Below are positions 13,402 through 22,086 of a DNA stretch of 33,345 nucleotides, one piece after another. Numbering within the stretch: position 1 is the stretch's first letter; each line of letters starts with the position of its first letter. The translations under genes and the position numbers were made by a program. The notes under the pieces are model-generated. The model saw only the letters and a list, made by a program, of their open reading frames with translations, was not told the DNA's origin and did not search any database. The stretch comes from Reticulitermes lucifugus. Lineage: Eukaryota; Arthropoda; Insecta; Blattodea; Rhinotermitidae. The stretch lies in the NCBI GenBank assembly GCA_026260175.1, contig JAKCWW010002938.1, forward strand, positions 6,781 through 40,125, in the 5' to 3' direction.

Positions 13402-14643
13402 GGCACACCTTGAGCATGCACTGATGTGCACACATAATGTTGTTACTCTGAATTAGTGGGCACAGATTACCAACCTCATAGTGGAAATATCCAAGTTCCA
13501 AAAAAGGATGGCAAATGGCAGTACCACCATTTCACTACTAAAGTACAAATATGTCATTTTACACATTAATCTGATGTAATTATGACTTTATATTACATTG
13601 CTGTACCATACTAAAACCTAATGAACTAACCTAACACAATACAAGAAACTAAAAAACCCCAGGTAAAGCACTAACCTATCCCAATGCACAAGTGCAGCAA
13701 ATTTTGCTGTACCCTAATAAAACCTTCAAACAGTGAAACACAAACTGATGAACTATGTTCTAACCTACTACAACACTAGCTTCTAGCACTAACCTAACAT
13801 ACCCTAACAAAACTAATTCTAACCTAATTTTTGTCCAAAGCAACTGTCCTCAAATATCAGGATATATAACCATACACCATTCGGTCTATTCAAATATCAT
13901 GCCACCTAAATATACCCTCACCAATCACCAACCAAAGCTGGTAATGTAGCATATTCTCAGAGCAACGTCTTGTGTACAAATGTTACCACAGCCCTGCTAT
14001 CATCAAAATACAGGATGCAACATTCATAAATTAACAATGTTAATAAACTTTAATACATGTGCCTTAATTTATGACATGGACTTTGTATTAGATGGAGTGA
14101 GAACATTCGGAACTGAAGGGTGCCAACAGTCACAGTAACATCCATGATGACTAATAAATAAAATACCCAGGAAGCTCACATGCAGTAAACCTGTTTCCGG
14201 TGTCTTTCTGTAACCTATTCCAACATGATGACTCAGGTCCTGTCACTAGACTGAAACCTCAAAAGCCCAACTTCAATCGATTACATTATTTCGTTCTTTC
14301 ATGTACTTTGGGAACCTGTCACTAGACTGAAACCCCAAAGCCAAACTTTGGTGGATTAAGCTCTTTTGCTTCTTCATGTAACTTAGGTACATATCACTAA
14401 AATGAAACTTAAAAACCTTATCCCGTTGGAATAAATATTTTTAACATGAATTTAGGACAATAAAATACAAACTCAAAGCCTAACTTTGTTGGCAATATAA
14501 AAGGTACGAAAAAAGATACACTGTCTGGTAGCCTCAAAATACTAGCTGATTTAAGTTTGTTGCGTTATGTAATATTCATACGACACCTCGACACCGTGAA
14601 GAATAAAAGTTTTCTCTGCTTCACTCAAAAGAACTTCAGCCAT
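7310..14643 (-). CDS. EXOSC7: Exosome complex component RRP42 (EXOSC7), complete, six exons
   Basis: Product is the RNase PH-fold ring subunit Rrp42 of the RNA exosome, which processes and degrades RNA 3' ends in nucleus and cytoplasm; in animals the ring is a catalytically inactive scaffold (family knowledge). Six exons at 14587-14643, 12978-13174, 10892-11057, 9778-9972, 8853-9008 and 7310-7414 join in frame through GT-AG introns and encode 291 aa, equal to human EXOSC7. Visible landmarks: N-terminal MAEVLLSEAEKTFILHGVE, then EDFRCDGRT, EVETDVVS and TDILVGVK, SANATPAFEGRGG, ECGGNLFDAVSLAVKAAL, LSDDPFDC and APCLVTLSK, then VVDPTAEEETCS. The start ATG has A at -3 and G at +4. Introns are about 1412, 1920, 919, 769 and 1438 bp. 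NDUFB6 lies upstream on the same strand, 1.9 kb away. No canonical poly(A) signal is obvious close to the stop; a reverse ATTAAA lies at 6955-6960. Confidence 0.96.
8120..8330 (+). repeat. tRNA-derived SINE-like sequence
   Basis: gcatggttcaaatctcagcc has a good pol III B box (GGTTCAAATC), with a weak A-box-like ataaggtggttg upstream. The downstream body contains ttcattatttattcatcatc. No cloverleaf folds, so it is not a tRNA gene. EXOSC7 intron 5. Confidence 0.45.
8853..9008 (-). CDS. EXOSC7: EXOSC7 exon 5
   Basis: 156 nt, acceptor catctacag, donor gtttgt. It encodes IGDHCVVDPTAEEETCSSAS, then VTEKSLVTSVFKTGVGSF. A half-copy of a foldback repeat (9046-9093) begins only about 38 bp upstream of its acceptor. 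Confidence 0.94.
9046..9093. repeat. Half-copy of foldback family A in EXOSC7 intron 4
   Basis: aacggcgtcgtgtaataacc then caaaagaccacagattacat and caacatc matches the right tip of element A (gcgtaataccccagaagacc, gcagatttcatcaacatc). The partner arm is absent. Confidence 0.7.
9778..9972 (-). CDS. EXOSC7: EXOSC7 exon 4
   Basis: 195 nt, acceptor ttgcag, donor gtcaga (a weaker donor than its neighbours). It carries the family signature ECGGNLFDAVSLAVKAAL and LSDDPFDCYHLDV..APCLVTLSK. Confidence 0.95.
10205..10396. repeat. Foldback element F in EXOSC7 intron 3
   Basis: Left arm ttttgattaaaataaatctt, actccgacaaatgtacactg; right arm cagtgtacatttgtcagagt, gagatttattttaatcaaaa. The arms are about 95 nt and meet near 10302 at aaaccattaattggttc with almost no loop. 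Sequence unrelated to A and B except for a central acatgtttcaaacc. Confidence 0.88.
10496..10651. repeat. Foldback element B-prime in EXOSC7 intron 3
   Basis: Tips cttctgggttgttgtac and cacacaacccagaag are inverted; inner catcatcaagggtc pairs with gacccttgaagatg. The core aacattttgggacagtgaat is homologous to acatttcgggacaatgtatc in element A, so this is an older relative. Confidence 0.75.
10892..11057 (-). CDS. EXOSC7: EXOSC7 exon 3
   Basis: 166 nt, acceptor gcttacag, donor gtgagt. It encodes SANATPAFEGRGGEELGMEI, then DLTALCILPGRQCWKLYVDIL. The stretch aligned to human NTLYRIFNNKSSV is divergent here. Confidence 0.94.
11133..11317. repeat. Tandem array, five copies of a 37-bp unit
   Basis: Units start at 11133, 11170, 11207, 11244 and 11281; the unit begins aaatgtgactgtagatgaat and ends gatacagatgcatcct. 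Copies alternate gatgaatag / gatgaacag (1 and 3 versus 2 and 4), implying duplication as a 74-bp dimer. It lies 75 bp upstream of the EXOSC7 exon 3 acceptor, in intron 2. Confidence 0.95.
11809..11975. repeat. Degenerate tandem repeat (AGTAAAATGAAAACT units)
   Basis: agtaaaatgaaaact recurs at 11809, 11871 and, as agtaaaatcaaaact, 11923, spaced 62 and 52 bp. Between them catg-rich segments are loosely conserved. EXOSC7 intron 2. Confidence 0.5.
12978..13174 (-). CDS. EXOSC7: EXOSC7 exon 2
   Basis: 197 nt, acceptor atgcag, donor gtatgg. It encodes the first RNase PH strands (CDGRTRLDYRPMEVETDV, GSARLRLANTDILVGVK, EGKIEFFVD). The split Cys codon (TG + T) gives FFVDC-SANATP, as in the human protein. 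Confidence 0.95.
13369..13401. repeat. (CTA)n microsatellite
   Basis: About eleven uninterrupted tac/act triplets in EXOSC7 intron 1. Confidence 0.97.
14238..14500. repeat. Degenerate tandem repeat, unit about 75 bp, three to four copies
   Basis: Copies begin cctgtcactagactgaaacc (14238 and 14313) and catatcactaaaatgaaact (about 14388), then aaaatacaaactcaaagcct. Divergence rises toward exon 1. Lies in the first 350 bp of EXOSC7 intron 1. Confidence 0.75.
14587..14643 (-). CDS. EXOSC7: EXOSC7 exon 1
   Basis: Nineteen codons from ATG to GTCGAG, then donor gtgtcg. Too short for ordinary ORF finding. It is identified by its match to the conserved RRP42 N-terminus (LSEAEK..I.HGV) and by its phase-0 junction with exon 2, giving HGVE-EDFRCDGRT. 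Confidence 0.93.
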
Positions 14644-15958
14644 TTTAAAAACTGTTTCTCGTACACATTAATACAGCCTTCGCACATGCCATAACACACA
14701 TACACACAGCATCCATGTACAACGCCTTAACCAATTCGAACTTGAAATGAAAATTACATCACGGATAAAAGCTACGGCGATTAATCTGTGATGGCTACCA
14801 ACACATGGCGGAGTCCCACCCCACGTCCTAAAATATCCCTACAGTTGGGATCATTTGTCTTCCTACAGGAACTCAAGCGGATCAAAGACTATAAACGACA
14901 TAAAATGAACTGGATGTCATAAAAATATCTGCTGAGAAGTGTTTGTTCCCTACAGAATCGGAGTGTAAGAGAAACGTTCCTTCATAAAAACCAAAATTTT
15001 CAACCTCCAATAACTGCTGCCCAAATAAAGTCATAGGCTGACCCAAGGGTGAAGTCTTGAAATTATACATGTATTAAGTTCAAATGTGAATTCCCTAAGA
15101 CATAATTTTAATGAAACAACAATAATTATAAACTAACATTCCGTTGAACCGTAAAAATTTGACAGCCACTGCAGGTATAAGGTCCTTGGTTGTGGGCACA
15201 TGTATGAAATATATGTTCTGAGGTAGCATCAAGGTATCCTTTGGATCCGAAACCCTCATGCAATACTTGGATACGCTGTGACCAACAGCAGTCTGTTTAA
15301 ATGAGCATTACAAAAGCCGCTAGTAATAGTGCATGTCACTAATCTTGGAGATACAACTAGTGACACCAATTCCCTGAAAAGTAATTCTGTAACCTTGAAG
15401 ATGGTGGCAAATAAAGTGCATGAAACAAGTGATCCATAAAAAGAATTACACAAACTTTAACACATCAAAGAAGTAACGTGTAGTATCAATACATAGTACA
15501 ATAGTGGGAGTAAGTATCTTCCCAGACGCACAAAAAGTAACGGGTAATGTTCATGCAGGTGGACTGAATGGAACAGTTGGTCCACTCTGCTGTGGAAACT
15601 GGAGTCACCAGTTCATTGCACAGAATTCCGTCTCCTCATTCTGTGACATGACTTACTGGAAACGAGCCCCCAGTCATGGTCTGGTTTTGACTGTCATGCA
15701 GACTGCAACAGCTCAGAAACACCACTGTTCTTAGAGGAATTATTACTTTGTACATGACCTTGTGCTAGCATGTTTTCAATGGACAAGAGAGCAGGAAGGC
15801 TGAAATGGAGAGAACTTTTGCACAACCACCTTTAACAGTACTCAAGTACTTGGGAACTTTGTATTGCACAAACTGATAACATTGCTCAAAACTGGTTGTC
15901 AATTACGTAATGCCAGGAGAAATAAAATCCCCTATTCCTGGAAAATAAACCATTACCT
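14644..15958. other. Upstream region of EXOSC7, no gene
   Basis: No TATA box at a sensible distance from the ATG. Includes a short cacacatacacacagc tract at 14694. No exon or repeat recognised until foldback A. Confidence 0.4.
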
Positions 15959-16166
15959 GAAATCTGCGGTCTTCTGGGGTATTACGCAGCGTCGTGTGGT
16001 AATTGTTTATCGACATTTCGGGACAATGTATCAGTCCCATCCTCACGGGTCAAGAGTCTGACTTGGATTCTTGACCCGTGAGGATGGGACCAATACGTTG
16101 TCCCCGAAACGTCGGTAAACAATTACCACACGATGCCGCGTAATACCCCAGAAGACCGCAGATTTC
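15959..16166. repeat. Foldback element A (208 bp near-perfect inverted repeat)
   Basis: Left arm gaaatctgcggtcttctggg ... cctcacgggtcaagagtc (to about 16058); right arm gattcttgacccgtgagg ... cccagaagaccgcagatttc. The arms are about 100 nt with few mismatches (for example cgacatttcgggacaa versus cgacgtttcggggacaa) and a loop under 10 nt. Lies between the EXOSC7 5' end and the NDUFB6 3' end, about 290 bp beyond the NDUFB6 poly(A) signal. No coding capacity. Confidence 0.9.
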
Positions 16167-16459
16167 ATCAACATCAACACCCACGAGTTGAGTCTGGCCA
16201 CCAGCACCATTCCATACGATTTAAAATCTCATATTTTAAGACAAACACAGACATCTCATCCAAAATAAGGAATTCTCTGTCCTAATGTATAAGCATTTCA
16301 CTTGGTGTTCCCGTGTGCCAGTTTCAGGAAAGTTCAGTTATTGAATTAAAAAGTACAGAAATATGCAGTGCCACATTACCTTGGGATCCCACATTTATAG
16401 TATCATGTACTTAGACATTGTAATATGAAACCACGGGCAAGTATGGAATCCCACAAATC

Positions 16460-16465
16460 TTTATT
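16460..16465 (-). terminator. NDUFB6: Poly(A) signal of NDUFB6
   Basis: TTTATT on the plus strand (AATAAA on the minus strand) 63 bp past the stop codon. Confidence 0.65.
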
Positions 16466-16527
16466 GCCTACAAAATATTAACAGATGTTTCTTTAACAAC
16501 AGTAAACTATATGCCATATATACACAT

Positions 16528-16668
16528 CTATATTGGCGACTCCTTAAAGCCATGGGATGCATAGTCTGCAGGTGATGATCTCTCGGACGTACGCGGGTAA
16601 CCAGGATCACCTGGTACAACGGACTTCCGACTTGAAATTACGCGCCAGCCACCTTTCCTTGTCCAGTC
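16528..16668 (-). CDS. NDUFB6: NDUFB6 exon 3 with stop
   Basis: 46 codons plus TAG, acceptor tgtcggcag. Begins DWTRKGGWRVI and ends HGFKESPI. The intron before it (2.8 kb) holds two foldbacks, a LINE 3' end and a mariner-like remnant. Confidence 0.94.
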   Translation of the reverse strand, partial: DWTRKGGWRVISSRKSVVPGDPGYPRTSERSSPADYASHGFKESPI

Positions 16669-19600
16669 CTGCCGACAATAGGAGCATGATGATAGGAGTA
16701 AGCCAAGCACGTTACAGTCAGAAAATTAAGATACTATCCTTTGGAATGTGGCAAAGTGTAGTTTGGTGTGAGATAGGTACGTGCCAACATACTGGGGAAA
16801 TAAAACTCCTACCTCCATCGTCAGATTTCTTATCAAATCAAATTTCAGAAAAGATTACGTATGGTTTCTAAAAGGTTCTGATGATGGTATGTAACACTGA
16901 GAACTAATGGGTTTCTGGACTTTGTCCATCGTCCAGAAATCTAAAATAACCACATAACACGACGTTTCGGAAACTGGATCTGCTTCCATCCTCAGTTGAA
17001 GGTGGAGGGAGACACCTACTCTGTTGGGTCCCTTAGATAGAGCTAACCTCAATCACTGGACTCCCCCCTTCACCTGAGGACGGAAGCAGATCCAGTTTCC
17101 GCAACGTCTTGTTATCTAGTTATTTTAGATTACCGGACGATTGACAAAGTCCAGAAACCCATTAGTTCTCAATTATGTATGGTTTGTTTCATTATATTAA
17201 TTTATGACCTAAATTTGAGGTTTTCATTGTGGTGAAGATACATATAGAAGTCTCCTGGGTTACGACACCGTGCTGCGGTCCAGTAGTGGGGTACCACATC
17301 CCCCAAAATATCAGTAATCACCTACCAGACTACAACCCAGAAGACACATGTTAGTGCTGGGCCTAATACAAGAAACATAAATAAATCAATGTGATAATGT
17401 TGGTGCTCATGTGCGTGTGTAGGGAGGCTCGAGGGTATAGTCACCATATTGTAAGGCTGTTGCAGTTTCTGTTACGGGTGCAGTGCTGAGGAGAATGGGC
17501 TGTCCAAGGGTGAACAAGACTAGTAGAAGACATGTGAGCACATCTCAGCAATGCAGAATACAGTTCACAAGACTGTGTACTGTTCCACCAATAGGCTAGC
17601 CTTCTTCACTGTCATGGGGATGGAGCGAGACTAAGTCCCAAAGTCCCTATCATACCAGGTCCTGTTGACAGACAGGTATGGTGCATTGGTGGAATGATGT
17701 CAGAGAAAACCAAAGTGATAAAAGAAAAACATATGCTACGGCCACACTGTGTCCATCATAAACCTCTCACAAACAACCCTGAGTTGGAACCTGGGTCTCC
17801 ATGGTGAGAATCCAGTGACTGCGTGCCTGAGCAACGGCACTTGTCTATGAGATGGTCTGTTTTGTGTCTCAGGGCACATGAAAGTCAGACGTAGCTGCAT
17901 CCAAAATAGGAAACTATCACATAATATTAAACATTTTAAAGCAGCTCTTAGGGATTTCCTACAAATCCATTCTTTTTATACTTCAGCGGAATACTTTGAT
18001 TACAAGATTATTTAATTTTCTTTTATATTTCTATTTATATACATTGTTTGTTTGACTTGTGATGTGCTCATTTGGTTATTTGGGTCCCAGGGATGAGCAT
18101 TTTATATGTGTTTTGTGTTCACTTGTGTGATACAATCAATTGTTCTCTTGGGAATTGTGTTTTGTACGTGTGATTGTTGTGTATTGTATTTTTGTGACTT
18201 GTATTGCCTGTACTGCATTTTGTGACTTGTATTGCCTGTAATGTATTTTGTGACTTGTATTGCCTGTATTGTATTTTTGTGACTTGTATTGCCTGTAATG
18301 TGTTTTGCTGTTGTGTTTTGACTTGTTCCATATCCAAAGGCTATGTTGCCTGATTTGGATTTCTAGAATGTGAAATAAATAAATGAATGAAAGGTGATCA
18401 ATATAACATAAATGGCGACTACAAGCAAGGTCAAACCATATAGTAGTCCAGAACACCTCTCAGTTGTTTGGCAAATAGCAATTTTGTTCCATTTATTATT
18501 TAGATTTTCTAAATATCTCATTATTCAGCCCACATGACATTTCTCATTCACAGATTCCCTTCTTAAAATAACCAACAAATCATTCAGTCATGTCCTTAAG
18601 CACCATGTATAGGGGACTGGAGACAAAGACCCATGCATACCTAACCTCACCATTAGATGGACATGATTGATCAACTCCACACCCTGGCAGCTTTAAGCCT
18701 ATGAAAATGGTCCCCAGTAATAGCCTTGGTGAAGCAATGCCAAATTTAAACTTCCTACGCCAAGTCACTTTTACAGTGCAATGCAAGGTAACTACTTGGT
18801 GATGGTAAAGTAAATACATAATGCTAAATCTCCCAAATGGCATGCTATATTGCTACAATTTCTGCACCATTTTAAAGCCCATAAACCACCATTTAGTGTT
18901 ATATTTAAACACAGGCCACAGCACTTTGCACACACTGCTGCAACCTGGAAGACACACATTTATCCTTAGTGAGTCAAGGGAAACTACATCAAAAGTATCT
19001 CAAATTTGCTGTTCCAGCTAATCTTGTGTTCTTGGTTTTGATCAATTCCAAAAACAAATCACATGGAATCAGATTGGGACTTTGCAGAGGCCATTCCTTT
19101 GGTCCTCGATGTCCAAACCACCAACCATGAAAATGGTTGTCAACCAAGACTGTAAAATAAATACATTCAAAGACTGTATCACCTGCATGGAACGCCTACA
19201 ATTCCTGCCTACACACTATAGTTTTATGACCAATATAATTTCAGCACTTACACATTTAGCATTATGTATTTAATTTACAATCACTCCGTATATTCACATG
19301 CACTCAACTGGCTTCCTCGAGGCAGCTCAAGAGATGCTACTGTCTGATGCATCATCAGACAGCCCAGTGCTTGCATGTACATTGATTAACACGTAAAGGA
19401 ATGAATAGGGTCTGGATACTGGGGATTTCTAAGTGTCTCAGTGTAAAACTAAGAGGCTCAAAGTGAATTTAAATTCTATCTGCCTTGGTACTTACATGTG
19501 CATTGTATTTAAAGTAGTATGCAGTGGCATATATCGCAAATCCAATCATAAGGAACTTGCCAGTGAACCAGCGAATAACTGCTGTTCTCTCTGCTCCCTG

Positions 19601-20533
19601 AAAATAAAATATATCCTTTCAAACAGCAGAATTCCAGTTCTGCCTTCTTCATTTCAACCTGTTTTTGATCAGCATGAAATGAATAGAGATGAAAGAGAAA
19701 TGATCCCCCTCTGTTTCTTGTGCAAAACGCATAAAATGAAAGCATAATGGAATTTAGTAACACCTCTCAATTAATATTTATAAGAACAGTTGCACGAATT
19801 TCATTTTAGTTTACCTTTGTTCACTACAAAGCCTACTTGACATGAAGCCCATACCTATTAGTATTGTTAATGTAATAAAAAATACAGTATAACACAACTA
19901 CCATAAAAACAAACTGGTTTCACAATAAGATTTATGGACCATAATGTGACATATTCCATCAAGTTTATTCACATTACAGTCTGCTGATATCCTGCACCAA
20001 GGTTTCATAAATGGGTAACACAGTTTTGGAAGGACCTGCTGCATCCAACACAGTTGAAGAAGTCAGACTGCATATTCGTTCAGAATACTAATACCTATCT
20101 ACATAACTACCTCGTACCACCTTTCAGGAGACGGTAGTCTTATTAAAATCACACCCCAAACTTCTCAATTTAAATTAACTGGGCAAGTATTAAAAAGTAC
20201 TAACAGACAGCAAATATTTTGTGGGGTAGGAAGGAAACGAAACGCTATCGGCTATACTATGATACTCTTCACGTCAACTGCCCGTACCAGCACTGGTACC
20301 AGTGGTTTAAATGCAATATCCAATGGCATTTTGTACGCCCTACGAATAGGGTTGTAGCGTTCCGTGTAGTATTCTGGGACGTATCTAGGTTCATTGGGAG
20401 ATAATTCTTGGTCCTTCAGCCACTGATGTCTCCATGCCCGTTCTTTTTCGGTCATTCCCAATAACCTTTCCCTTTCTCGGGCCAGACGGCCCTGTATGGA
20501 AAAGGGCTTCGTACCACCCGTATCAGACGCCAT
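16528..20533 (-). CDS. NDUFB6: NADH dehydrogenase (ubiquinone) 1 beta subunit 6 (complex I B17), complete, three exons
   Basis: Nuclear-encoded accessory subunit of the membrane arm of mitochondrial complex I; not catalytic. Exons at 20288-20533, 19496-19597 and 16528-16668 join in phase 0 to about 162 aa. Exon 1 has the hallmark QWLKDQELSPNEPR (human RRWLKDQELSPREP) and the insect-type PFSIQGRLARERERLLGMTE leader. Exon 2 holds the single membrane segment (GKFLMIGFAIYATAYYF). Exon 3 holds GGWRVISSRK..VPGDPGYP..SERSSPADYASHGF to the stop. I chose the ATG at 20533 (A at -3, G at +4) over an in-frame ATG 12 codons upstream. The exon 1 donor is inferred: CTG|gtacgg fits best, but GAC|gtgaag would add a few residues. 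A reverse-strand AATAAA sits at 16460-16465. It is head to head with NDUFA5. Confidence 0.95.
16899..17171. repeat. Foldback element B (273 bp) in NDUFB6 intron 2
   Basis: Arms start tgagaactaatgggtttctg and end cagaaacccattagttctca. Inner parts acgtttcggaaactggatct and its complement agatccagtttccgcaacgt also pair, as do ccatcctcag and cctgaggacgg. The loop is about 60-80 nt. It lies about 230 bp upstream of exon 3. Confidence 0.88.
17249..17348. repeat. Short degenerate foldback element E in NDUFB6 intron 2
   Basis: Tips are gtctcctgggttacgac and, in reverse complement, gtcttctgggttgtagtc. The interior is poorly conserved. It shares the CTTCTGGG tip with elements A, B-prime and D. Confidence 0.55.
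17914..18392 (+). mobile_element. Non-LTR retrotransposon 3' end
   Basis: Plus-strand frame NIKHFKAALRDFLQIHSFYT, then SAEYFDYKII and stop at about 18014, matches the C-terminal helix typical of non-LTR ORF2 proteins (FK..L+.FL..H.FYS..E). An AT-rich 3' region, the 28-29 bp minisatellite and the tail gaaataaataaatgaatgaa follow. Confidence 0.6.
18181..18300. repeat. Minisatellite, four copies of a 28-29 bp unit
   Basis: tgtgacttgtattgcctgta recurs from 18193, 18221, 18249 and 18278. It lies inside the presumed 3' untranslated part of a LINE remnant in NDUFB6 intron 2. Confidence 0.92.
18989..19123 (-). pseudogene. mariner/IS630-type DDE transposase fragment
   Basis: A 44-codon open stretch reads WWFGHRGPKEWPLQSPNLIP, then CDLFLELIK, and ends in a stop. 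This is the C-terminal catalytic motif G..GP.EWP.RSPDLTP.DFFLW.. of mariner-like transposases, with several conserved positions changed (N for the catalytic D in SPDLTP, E/L for W). It lies in NDUFB6 intron 2. No intact upstream domain is seen. Confidence 0.65.
19496..19597 (-). CDS. NDUFB6: NDUFB6 exon 2 (membrane helix)
   Basis: 34 codons between acceptor attttcag and donor gtaagt. It encodes GAERTAVIRWFTGK, then the hydrophobic helix, ending YYFKYNAH. Confidence 0.93.
20288..20533 (-). CDS. NDUFB6: NDUFB6 exon 1
   Basis: 82 codons including the conserved WLKDQELSPNEP block and the ERYNPIRRAY segment. The 3' boundary is the least certain splice site of the gene: gtacgg at 20282-20287 has G at +5 and follows CTG. 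Confidence 0.88.
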
Positions 20534-20572
20534 TTTCACGACTGAATATAGTACAACTATAAAGTGCACAGA

Positions 20573-20580
20573 TCACGTGA
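20573..20580. promoter_or_regulatory. TCACGTGA palindromic E-box upstream of NDUFB6
   Basis: A perfect TCACGTGA lies 40 bp upstream of the NDUFB6 ATG. bHLH-ZIP factors of the USF/MITF type bind this core in animals. Whether it is used here is inference. Confidence 0.4.
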
Positions 20581-21780
20581 CTTCAACAGCGATGTAGATT
20601 ACGGATAAAAGATGTACGGCCTCATCGTATCCACGGATTACGGCTAACCCACGAACTGTGAACCACATAGCAGGTACGCGCAGGCAGGTGAGTTATCTGT
20701 GCAGGTGAGCACGCAAGCGAGCGACAGAGAAACAACCGGTCGCGACTACAGATACTGAAGCGTGGAATCATCAACAGACGTCCTGACCAGCTGATCACAC
20801 TGTAAATAATTCTTGTTCTTGCAACTCACCCGTGACATGTCGCCAAAGTCAATTCGCCGTGCTATGCTCTCACAAAATTCGTACGAAAAATATCCTTGTT
20901 GTAAAAGAAGAGATTCGGTGTTCACCCGATTGATAATTTGGGAAAATGTAGGGGAATATCATCTTCTTTGCTGGCAGCTTTGAAATCATCCAGAGCGCTT
21001 TTTGGAATACTTGAGACTGGAAATTTTTGACTTCTTGCTGAGCAAAGTCACCGACTCAAAGGGCAGATAACGTACTACGGACAACACATTTCACATGCTG
21101 AAAGACTGGTTGTTACAATAAGGTAACATTGTTAAGGGAATCTTCTCTTTTATGAAACGCCCAGATCTGCTCCATGCCAACCCAGCCTCCTATTCAATGG
21201 ATACTATGGATCCCTTTACTCTGTAGATGAATTTGTTATGTGTAAAATGATCCGGAATACTGTATATAAAATCTATACAGTGACATTACCATGCATGTGT
21301 ATGTATTTTACTCTGTACTGTATATTCCTAAAGACGGTTCATGATCAACCGAAAGATGTTAAAATGAGCAATAAAGACAGGTACTGGTGACATAAGATGG
21401 TGTGACTATATATTAACTTCAATGGTCGATTTTCTGGTATTGCATACAGTCATTTGAAAATACCACTCGTTATCCCACACGCTGCGCTACACAGTTTATA
21501 TGTGACGTCCTTACGTCTGAAATTAACATCGTATTCTCTCCATACTGAACGTCTTAACAAACTTCCGAATTTAACACCTTCGTACCAGCTTTCGCCATGC
21601 CAACCATACTTGGACCGAACTGACTGCAATTCTCCGTGGCAGGCTCAGAGCCACGGATCTCCTCCAGTCGACCTGGTCACCCAGAAATTAGAACAGGTTT
21701 TATGTACAATGCGATGTCACTCGCGTGCTAAGCATCGACTAGGCCACGGATCACAAATGACGTTTCAGTAGGAGCATCAC
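20581..21780. other. Intergenic region shared by divergent NDUFB6 and NDUFA5
   Basis: The first 300 bp are relatively CpG-rich (cgcgcagg, gcgagcgac, ggtcgcgac), consistent with the NDUFB6 promoter. The rest is ordinary AT-rich sequence without a recognised gene. Confidence 0.45.
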
Positions 21781-21785
21781 TATGG

Positions 21786-21800
21786 CCACGTGTATATAAA
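21786..21800 (+). promoter_or_regulatory. CACGTG next to TATATAAA, upstream of NDUFA5
   Basis: ccacgtgtatataaac carries an E-box core and a canonical TATA box 290 bp before the NDUFA5 ATG. It could be a core promoter for NDUFA5, or part of an inserted repeat; the surrounding 350 bp has no other recognisable content. Confidence 0.35.
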
Positions 21801-22086
21801 CACACATGTTCCACCTCTCCACTGTTGCTCGCTCGTTCCCCCACTCAACCTCGTATACTTGGCAGTCTTTCCGAGCCATTACTGAGATTTACTTGCTGGG
21901 CCGGGTTGTGGGGTTCGTCAGTGGTAATAGTGCATTGAAGACTGATTTTGGTGTGAGAATTCTGTGGCGGAGGAGGGAAATTTGGGAATGGAGGTCGAAA
22001 GGAAGTAGATATAGTCATACTGTGTAGGAATAACAACGTAACTGCTATACGGCGGGTTAGCGCAATCATCTCGTCCCAGTGTAGAT

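Noticed and set aside
16855..17052. Minus-strand ORF of 65 codons
   Set aside because: Lies inside foldback element B; the open frame comes from the repeat arms.
18136..18456. Minus-strand ORF with repeated QAIQVTK-like units
   Set aside because: Produced by the 28-29 bp minisatellite; repeats in the protein merely mirror the DNA repeats.
20531..20569. Upstream in-frame start for NDUFB6 at 20569
   Set aside because: The added residues (MHFIVVLYSVVK) are not part of the family, and the inner ATG has a better context.
21454..21771. Plus-strand ORF of 105 codons upstream of NDUFA5
   Set aside because: No recognisable domain, no splice-consistent continuation, low-complexity composition; likely chance.
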